In this document: piece by piece, positions 9,005-14,522 of the stretch
Layout: every line of letters starts with the position of its first letter
Numbering within the stretch: the stretch's first letter is position 1
DNA from: Hirudo medicinalis
Lineage: Eukaryota; Annelida; Clitellata; Hirudinida; Hirudinidae
Direction of reading: 5' to 3'
Assembly: GCA_011800805.1 (NCBI GenBank)
Contig: MPNW01000324.1
Span: 39,818-54,339 of the forward strand
Length of the DNA: 14,522 nt
The notes under the pieces: model-generated
Seen by the model: only the letters and a program-made list of their open reading frames with translations
Databases searched by the model: none
Told to the model about the DNA's origin: nothing
Position numbers and translations under genes: made by a program

Positions 9005-9958
9005 GCTTTTTTGATCGTTAATGTTGCCAAGATATTGTTGCGTCACAAGACCAAAAATGTTAATGCAGCCTATTGTGATGCTAATCAATGCTACTTGAAT
9101 GCTTTTTCATCATCGTCGTCATCGTCATCATCATCATCATCATCATCATCATCGTCGTCGTCGTCATCATAAGCCTTCAATGACGATCAGGACTGTTCGC
9201 TAATGGACTTAAAGTTTATTATACAATATAATAAGCTATGTACAAACCATTAGGTTATCTAATATTGCATTAACTCTGTATTGTATCATTAACTGTGTAT
9301 TGTATCATTAACTGTGTATTGTATCATTAACTGTGTATTGTATCATTAACTGTGTATTGTATCATTAACTGTGTATTGTGTCATTAACTGTGTATTGTAT
9401 CATTAACTGTGTATTGTATCATTAACTGTGTATTGTATCATTAACTGTGTATTGTATCATTAACTGTGTATTGTATCATTAACTGTGTATTGTATCATTA
9501 ACTGTGTATTGTATCATTAACTGTGTATTGTATCATTAACTGTGTATTGTATCATTAACTGTGTATTGTATCATTAACTGTGTATTGTATCATCGACTGA
9601 GTATTATTAGTTTTCATCAGATGGATTGTTGTTGTTGTCGTCGTCGTCGTTATTGTTGTCGTTGTTGTAATGTTGTTGTTGTTGTCGTTGTTGTTGTTGT
9701 AATGTTGTTGTTGTTGTCGTTGTAATGTTGTTGTTGTTGTCGTTGTAATGTTGTTGTTGTTGTCGTTGTTGTGTTGATGAGCTGAGGATGACGCTAATGA
9801 CGGTAGGACTGCTTGGATCCACTCAACTGAGAACCTCACATTGGAGTTGTGTTCAGTCAGTGGTGATTTAAACCTTTAAATGCATCCACCCTTTTGGACG
9901 ACTTCATTAGCACTCGATTATGATTATGATCTGCTTTCTGTCTTTTATTATTATTGTT

Positions 9959-10020
<62 letters not shown>

Positions 10021-10494
10021 TATTGTCGTTATTGTCATTGTCAATGTCATCGTCATCGTCGTCATCATCATCTTTATTAATAAAATTATTATAACTATTA
10101 CTATTTTTACTCTGTCCATCCGCTACTCCCGCCCAAAATAAACATGATTAACAACAGTCTGGGGGCTCTCCTCTTGGCTCACAACGGAGCACAAGTTCTT
10201 GAACCAGGACTACAGCTGCTGTTGCCGTCGTCCTTATCAATCCGCTGATAAGGGTTGTTGATCTTTCGCTAATCGTTCATTATTTCTCACTAAGTGATCT
10301 GATGAGAGACTTCTTTCTTGCCAACGAGTTCTAGTAACTGGTGCTGTCCTTGTGCTGTTTGATTTGATAGTTTTTTTTTGTGCCGGCCGTCGTCATGAGT
10401 GTTAGGATTGACATCATCGTCGTCGACGTCGTCATCATCATCATCATCATATCATCATCATCATCGTCGTCGTCATCGTCACCATCATCATCAC

Positions 10495-10529
<35 letters not shown>

Positions 10530-11571
10530 CCACCATCATCGTCATCAGCAGCATCATCATCATCATCATCATTATTAAAAATTGATTTAATAACAAGGGC
10601 AACGGAATAGCAAACAAGAAAAGTCTTCTGGTGCCGGACAAGAATGGAAGATTTCTACGTAGAAATCGTGCAATTACTTTTGCCACGAGGTCGTCCACTT
10701 TACGCTGTTGTTGTTGCTGTTGTTGTTGTTGTTGCATGTTCCATGTGTTTCCTTTCCTTTCCAAAAGAGATGTCCGAACACGACATTGTACTGTTCCATT
10801 GAATTGCAAATTATCGTCCGACCTCTGGAATGATGCAAGAGTCCGAATTTCAAAGGAGATATTTCATCGCATCAAAACAGCTCATGCAGATGAATTCCCC
10901 TTCATCTCCCCGTGCCTGCCTCTGCAACATGTTGCTCAACATTCTTTATGGACCTCCCCTCGTTCTTTTCTCAAACAACAACAACAGCAACAGCAACAAC
11001 AACAACATCAAAAACAATAACAAAAAAATAAAAATAAAAATAAAAAAGACGTTACATCGCCAACAATGGGCCTCTTTCATGTCGCGAACATCGCCATGTG
11101 CAAATCATTCGTTCTCTCCAGCCAGTTCAGGTGTCTTACCTGGATTGCACGGCATGATAGGAAGATGTCAGCGTCACCTTCATCATCAACCATCCTCAAA
11201 ATAATCATCGTCATCGTCATCATGTTCAATCTAGTTCAGGTGTCTTACTTGCTAGGAGGGTGTCTTGTCAATTTGTTTCAGTTGCTGTGAACCCGATTGA
11301 AGGATGGATGGAAGGATGGATGGATGGATGGATGGATGGATGGACAGATGGAAGGATGGATGGATGGATGGATGGATGGATGGGCGGACGGATGGATGGA
11401 TGGTTAGGTGCATGTTGAGCGCAGGTATATAACTTGGGACAAATGAGAGCATTGTCCGTACGTGTGAAGTTGAAAGACAAAAAGAAACAAACTAAAGGCC
11501 ATGCTTTCGTTTCGTCCCTGATGATGATGATGATGATGATGATTATGATGATGATGATGATGATGATGATT

Positions 11572-11607
<36 letters not shown>

Positions 11608-12219
11608 ATGATCTTGATGTATGCGATGATGGTGTTGTTGTTGATGACGACGACGGTGTTATGATGATCATGATGATGACGGTGATGATGATGAAGAGGA
11701 GGAGGGGTTGGAGGGTGGCGTCCAAAACAGATGCTCACTAGAGCATGTTCATTGTTTCTAACTCGGCAAATTCGCTTTCTGTACAACTGATCGTACTACC
11801 TTTAGTAGGAAACCATTTCAAGTGATTGACCTGATTGATTGATTGATTGATTGATTGACTGATTGATTGACTGACTGATTGATTGATTGACTCGCTACCT
11901 TGAAAACTAACGGTCCCTGACCATGGAAACCGCCAACAGGTTGAAGCATCCACTCGATAATTCACCGGATAGAACGACCTTGAGGTTCGGCTCAGTCGAA
12001 AGAGATAGCAAGAGCAGCTTTTCAAGTCCACAACCTCGGACGCTCCAAGACAAACAAATGAACCACCACTACTACTACTGCGACAAGAACAGCTTCAACA
12101 ACAACAACAACAACATCATCGCGACCGACAATCTCAACAACAACAACAACAACGTTAGCAACTTCAAGTCGTACGTCATTAGTGGAGAACAGTCACAAGA
12201 CAAGCAGCATCATCAACTT

Positions 12220-12260
<41 letters not shown>

Positions 12261-12503
12261 TACCAACTTGACTGCGAACTCGATGACCCCATCAGCACCC
12301 AGCTTCTACCATCTCGCCTGCATTGCCCCTGAAGACCTGCCAAAGGACAGTGCCTCTGCCAGGGGAAGACTTGGTTGTCACGGTGATGTGGAAGGCGAGG
12401 AAGACGACAACGACGATGACTCCTTTGTCTTAGAATTTCTAGAAGCCTACAGGAGAGCGCCAGAGATGACAAAGTTTCAGGTTAGCTAGTTAGTTGAAAA
12501 AGG

Positions 12504-12549
<46 letters not shown>

Positions 12550-13796
12550 CACACACACAGAAACGCACGCATGCATTCGCCTGTTTGTCTACCCACTCAT
12601 CCACTCATCTACCATCTGTTCATCCGACTTAGCTTCGGTTATTAGCTGTTGCCATGGTGAGCTCAAACATCATTTAAGGTCAACTGAGTTTGTGATTGCA
12701 CGTCGATGTCACGATGTGACGATGTCATGATGTCATGATGTTACGATGTCATGATGTCATGATGTTACGATGTCACGATGTCATGATGTTACGATGTCAT
12801 GATGTCATGATGTTACGATGTCACGATGTCATGATGTTACGATGTCATGATGTCATGATGGGGAAAAAACCAGCTCACGTCAAAACTGGTCGGCATGACG
12901 TGCATTTCGACTGACGTCATCTCTATTGGGTGACCTCTAACTGTAGTTAATGATGATGATGATGATGGTAATGGTGACGATGACGATGACGATGACGATG
13001 GTGATGACGACGACGACGATGATTTTTCATTAGCGCCTGACGATCCCTCGGAGTTCCAGAGGGAGCATTTGTCTCCCCCGTGACTCTGTTAATGTTATAA
13101 GTACTAGGACTACTCAGTCGAGGATGCTCAATGATCATAATACGATGATATGATGATGATCATAATGATGATGATAATGATGACGATGATGATGATAACG
13201 GAGATGGTGATGGTGATGATAATGGTATGGATAATGAAGGGTGGAATTGTCTGTTAGCTTTAATAGTTGTTCAACGGACCGACTAATCATTCATGTCACC
13301 AACTACTCACCAATATGGACTCCCTCCTCCACAGGCTAAAGTCTACCTGGAGCTCTGGAAGGAACCGCTAGGACCACCTCAGACCTCCATGTTCCTGTGT
13401 CCCGATGACTCCAAGAAGTTCATCACCGTGCATGACTTTTCCTCGCCTACACAACAAATTAGGGCTGTCTACAACAACAACAACAACAACGACAGCAACC
13501 ACAACAACCACAACAACCACAACGACAGCAACCACAACAACAACAACACCGATCGCAGTGATTGTTCATCGTCTTGCATTATTCACCCATCTCCTGACGA
13601 TTGGATCGACCACCATTTGACGAACAAACTTGACATCACGACTCCCAGAAATCTCGTCACCTCGACGCCGCCTGTCGCCTGCCGCAGCAACAGCAGCCTC
13701 GGCGGCTGTCGTAACGTGACGTCGTCGTCGACAGATAGGACGACATACGCCAAGACCTACGCCTTCGATAGAATCTTCATGCCTGAAGAAACGAAG
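6157..13796 (+). CDS. Kinesin-like protein, KIF26/VAB-8 type; 5' part of gene (three exons)
   Basis: Exons 6157-6416, 11940-12480 and 13335-13796 splice in phases 2 and 0 into 421 codons and continue past the window. Residues 1-267 are an N-terminal extension with low-complexity Asn, His/Gln and acidic runs. From residue 268 the sequence looks like the start of a kinesin motor: AKVYLELW (beta 1), [18 protein letters not shown] (residues 284-301) and KTYAFDRIF (407-415, the K.FxFDxVF motif). From memory of the family, KIF26 motors show KV.LRIW, SFL.VD.RKKQVTL.D and K.FAFDA.F in this order; ordinary kinesins match less well. KIF26/VAB-8 proteins act in cell migration and axon guidance with little or no motility. 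About 100 low-complexity residues separate the last two motifs. The P-loop and switches are outside the window, so ATPase competence cannot be judged. Confidence 0.6.
6989..7028. promoter_or_regulatory. Candidate core promoter: C/EBP-like palindrome, TATA-like box, GC palindrome
   Basis: GTTGCGCAAC (6989-6998) is a perfect palindrome containing TTGCGCAA, the C/EBP-type site. TTTATAAA (7002-7009) is TATA-like. CCGGGC-AG-GCCCGG (7015-7028) is an inverted repeat. Their order suggests a promoter firing near 7030-7040, possibly for an internal transcript of the kinesin-like gene, but there is no downstream coding exon nearby. Confidence 0.25.
7685..7700. repeat. Inverted repeat TTACGCA-CT-TGCGTAA
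   Basis: Perfect 7-bp arms with a 2-base centre. The arms resemble bZIP half-sites. It could be a protein site or the remnant of an element end. Confidence 0.6.
8092..8672. other. Intron segment: (TAA)9 and unique DNA
   Basis: (TAA)9 lies at 8095-8121. CCCTAACCCTACCCTA at 8150-8165 is superficially telomere-like. Positions 8170-8520 are moderate GC without a convincing frame, and CCACC...GGTGG around 8370-8395 is a small inverted repeat. A dispersed element is possible, but I cannot identify one. Confidence 0.5.
8735..9012. repeat. Degenerate ATC/GTC microsatellite
   Basis: About 280 bases of CAT, CGT and CAA triplets, with repeated blocks such as CATTCTCGTCATCATCAAC and a terminal pure (CAT)n of about 13 units. 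Confidence 0.9.
9108..9171. repeat. ATC/GTC microsatellite
   Basis: (ATC)n with CGT runs at both ends. No coding relevance is seen. Confidence 0.9.
9268..9609. repeat. 19-bp minisatellite, 18 copies
   Basis: The unit CATTAACTGTGTATTGTAT repeats with an exact 19-base period. The first copy has CTCTG instead of CTGTG, the copy at 9363 has one A-to-G change, and the last copy (9591) is degenerate. All the others are identical, which indicates recent expansion or homogenisation. Confidence 0.95.
9622..9776. repeat. TTG/TCG tract with an internal 23-bp period
   Basis: (GTT)n interrupted by GTC and by AATG. The AATG marks at 9701, 9724 and 9747 are 23 bases apart, with an earlier one at 9669, showing a minisatellite that arose from a triplet array. 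Confidence 0.85.
9957..10079. repeat. ATC microsatellite
   Basis: A nearly pure (CAT)n of about 20 units (9961-10019), followed by degenerate CATCGT, TTA and GTC triplets. Confidence 0.9.
10232..10253. repeat. Perfect 8-bp hairpin with GATA motifs
   Basis: CCTTATCA, a 6-base loop ATCCGC, then TGATAAGG. Each arm contains a GATA-factor site (TGATAAG). Confidence 0.7.
10412..10576. repeat. ATC microsatellite
   Basis: Degenerate CAT, CGT and CAC triplets with a central pure run at about 10496-10528. Confidence 0.9.
10650..10667. repeat. Perfect 18-bp palindrome
   Basis: GATTTCTACGTAGAAATC reads the same on both strands, with no spacer. Confidence 0.85.
11124..11248. repeat. 16-bp direct repeats flanking a 93-bp segment
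   Basis: AGTTCAGGTGTCTTAC occurs exactly at 11124-11139 and 11233-11248. The 93 bases between end in degenerate ATC/GTC triplets. This may be a target-site duplication around a short insertion or a local duplication. Confidence 0.6.
11299..11403. repeat. GGAT tetranucleotide array
   Basis: (GGAT)n with GGAA, GGAC and GGGC variants, about 26 units. Confidence 0.92.
11519..11706. repeat. ATG microsatellite with degenerate tail
   Basis: (GAT)n with two regularly spaced ATT interruptions to about 11610, then degenerate GTT, GAC and GAG triplets. Confidence 0.9.
11826..11891. repeat. GATT/GACT tetranucleotide array
   Basis: About 16 units of GATT with GACT variants, immediately upstream of exon 2 of the kinesin-like gene and its alternative ATG. 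Confidence 0.92.
11923..11925 (+). promoter_or_regulatory. Candidate alternative start codon of the kinesin-like gene
   Basis: ACCATGG is an optimal animal start context, in frame with exon 2 and 17 bases before its acceptor boundary. The nearest upstream in-frame stop is TAA (11908-11910). It would be used only if transcription started inside the large intron. Confidence 0.35.
11940..12480 (+). CDS. Exon 2 of the kinesin-like gene: low-complexity N-terminal region
   Basis: The acceptor GCCAACAG (AG at 11938-11939) is preceded by a branch-point-like CTAAC about 30 bases upstream, and enters in phase 2. The exon encodes [18 protein letters not shown], two Asn6 runs, a His/Gln run (about residues 176-197 of the model), a mixed segment ([18 protein letters not shown]), an acidic run ([10 protein letters not shown]) and finally [19 protein letters not shown], a likely helix leading to the motor. 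The donor CAG|GTTAGC at 12481 is phase 0. An alternative translation start at 11923 (CTGACCATGG, in frame, TAA 12 bases upstream of the ATG) would give METANR plus this exon in a shorter isoform. Confidence 0.75.
12506..12559. repeat. CA dinucleotide microsatellite
   Basis: (CA)n of about 27 units with one CG interruption at 12542-12543, starting 25 bases after the exon 2 donor. Confidence 0.95.
12705..12860. repeat. 8-bp tandem array with 24-bp higher-order units
   Basis: Nineteen consecutive octamers GATGTNNY fall into three main types: C = GATGTCAT, D = GATGTTAC, A = GATGTCAC. After A and a GATGTGAC variant, the order is CCD CCD ACD CCD ACD CC, so triplets of octamers were themselves copied. 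Confidence 0.93.
12912..12919. promoter_or_regulatory. Perfect CRE palindrome TGACGTCA
   Basis: The full CREB/ATF consensus site, intronic, 52 bases after the octamer array. Presence of the site does not show use. Confidence 0.4.
12950..13232. repeat. ATG/GAC triplet tracts around a unique segment
   Basis: Degenerate ATG, GAC and GGT triplets lie at 12950-13024 and 13141-13232. The 116 bases between them are unique and show no feature. Confidence 0.85.
13335..13796 (+). CDS. Exon 3 of the kinesin-like gene: start of motor domain with large insertion
   Basis: The pyrimidine-rich acceptor CTCCCTCCTCCACAG (AG at 13333-13334) and donor AAG|GTATGA (13797) give a 154-codon phase 0/0 exon. Order: [34 protein letters not shown], a linker ([12 protein letters not shown]), an Asn-rich run from (AAC)n with Asp/Ser/His interruptions (about 13471-13548), a Ser/Thr/Cys-rich stretch, then [19 protein letters not shown]. 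The ends fit the first strands of a kinesin head. The middle is an expansion in the loop between them. GC content is far above that of the flanking introns. Confidence 0.75.
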
Positions 13797-13889
13797 GTAT
13801 GATCCTTTGTTATCATCTTCATCACCATCGTCGTCATCATCATCCTCATCATCATCGTCATCACCATCATCAGCTTCATCAGTATCATG

Positions 13890-13932
<43 letters not shown>

Positions 13933-14038
13933 CCATCATCATCAACAACAACCATCGTCATCGTCGTCATCATCATCATCATCATCATCAACAACAACAA
14001 CAACCATCATCATCGTCATCGTCATCATCATCATCACC

Positions 14039-14084
<46 letters not shown>

Positions 14085-14120
14085 ACAACAACCATCATCA
14101 TCGTCATCGTCATCATCATC

Positions 14121-14181
<61 letters not shown>

Positions 14182-14522
14182 ACCATAATCATCGTCATCG
14201 TCATCATCAGCTTCAACAGCAGCACCTTATTTGAAAGTGATGATCAAGTACGACTCGTCATCGTCATTATTATTCTCATCGCAGGTGATTACATCCACCT
14301 TGCATTTAGTGTTAGTGTCGTATAGTGGAAGCCAGTGAGGCTCAGTATAAACACAAGTCAAATCATCAACATGACCATCATCCTCATCCTCCTCATCATC
14401 ATCATCGTCATCATTATTATTATTGCTAATGTTCTTTGTTATTTATAATTTTATTTGCATTATTAACATAATTAACCAGTGCAATTTACATTGATATATT
14501 TTTCATTATATTCCGTAAACAA
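13797..14522 (+). repeat. Third intron of the kinesin-like gene: long ATC array
   Basis: Positions 13816-14213 form an almost continuous (ATC)n of about 400 bases. (CAA) blocks followed by CCATMATC and CGTCATCGTCATC recur with CAACC marks at 13949, 14001, 14089 and 14180. A second, shorter ATC tract is at 14371-14424. An acceptor-like CTCATCGCAG at about 14284 leads to only 17 open codons that do not match the expected kinesin sequence, so the next exon is probably outside the window. Confidence 0.8.

Larger units (their letters stand above)
10577..11298. other. Intron segment: unique DNA with TTG and CAA tracts
   Basis: (TTG)n lies at 10705-10735 and (CAA)n at 10974-11020, followed by an A-rich stretch to 11046. 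Between them is moderate-GC sequence with frames open only because of the triplet runs. A perfect 18-bp palindrome and a pair of 16-bp direct repeats (listed separately) lie here. Confidence 0.6.
12481..13334 (+). other. Second intron of the kinesin-like gene
   Basis: 854 bases from GTTAGC to CTCCACAG. It contains a CA array (12506-12559), an 8-bp ordered array (12705-12860), a CRE palindrome (12912-12919), ATG/GAC triplet tracts (12950-13024) and ATG/ATA tracts (13141-13232). No coding frame is seen. Confidence 0.8.

Noticed and set aside
9268..9609. Regular tandem array considered as CRISPR
   Set aside because: Units are contiguous with no unique spacers and the genome is eukaryotic.
13887..14234. 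Frames of poly-Ile, poly-Ser and poly-His on the + strand and poly-Met and poly-Asp on the - strand
   Set aside because: All are translations of one ATC array in different frames. The same applies to 1475-2080, 8674-9172, 9880-10141, 10380-10610 and 11268-11786.
14271..14339. Candidate next exon after the acceptor-like CTCATCGCAG
   Set aside because: Opens only 17 codons (VITSTLHLV...) before TGA and does not resemble the kinesin sequence expected after the FDRIF motif.

Overview
This is a window of animal nuclear genome. Its coding blocks are short, have GT-AG intron borders with matching phases, and are embedded in AT-rich DNA that is unusually full of ATG/ATC, ATT and AAC trinucleotide microsatellites. 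There are no operons, bacterial ribosome-binding sites or CRISPR arrays. A lophotrochozoan invertebrate such as a mollusc would fit the repeat style, but that is an impression only. One ambiguous base (1832) sits between two ATA arrays, so local assembly quality is uncertain.

Left part (203-3571, + strand): the 3' end of a gene for a single-pass immunoglobulin-superfamily membrane protein. I can chain six exons by phase: 203-357, 777-891, 1299-1464, 2187-2273, 2459-2997 and 3308-3571. They encode the end of one Ig-like domain, one complete Ig domain, a transmembrane helix, and a proline-rich cytoplasmic tail with SH3-type and YxxPhi motifs. If the last intron is removed, the protein ends in a class I PDZ ligand (GSEV). 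If it is retained, the protein ends about 88 codons earlier at 3013-3015. A one-base reading-frame break lies in the Ig exon near 1361-1373. The 5' part of the gene is outside the window. The 3' UTR probably ends at ATTAAA (3739-3749) or AATAAA (4458).

Middle (about 4.5-6.1 kb): AT-rich intergenic DNA without a supported gene.

Right part (6157 to beyond the window, + strand): the 5' end of a second gene. Exons 6157-6416, 11940-12480 and 13335-13796 join in phase. The third exon holds the N-terminal beta strands of a divergent kinesin motor. Spacing and motifs (KVYLELW, then [18 protein letters not shown], then KTYAFDRIF) most resemble the KIF26/VAB-8 (kinesin-11) family. Here the motor is interrupted by a roughly 100-residue Asn/His/Ser-rich insertion. 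The window ends before the P-loop exon. Exon 2 also contains an ATG with excellent context (11923), so a shorter isoform from an internal promoter is possible.

The 5.5 kb first intron of this gene holds most of the other structure: a candidate core promoter with C/EBP-like and TATA-like elements, perfect palindromes, an 18-copy 19-bp minisatellite and many trinucleotide arrays. The second intron carries an ordered 8-bp/24-bp tandem array next to a perfect CRE palindrome. I found no previously undescribed multi-gene system. The findings are gene-structure and repeat-structure observations.
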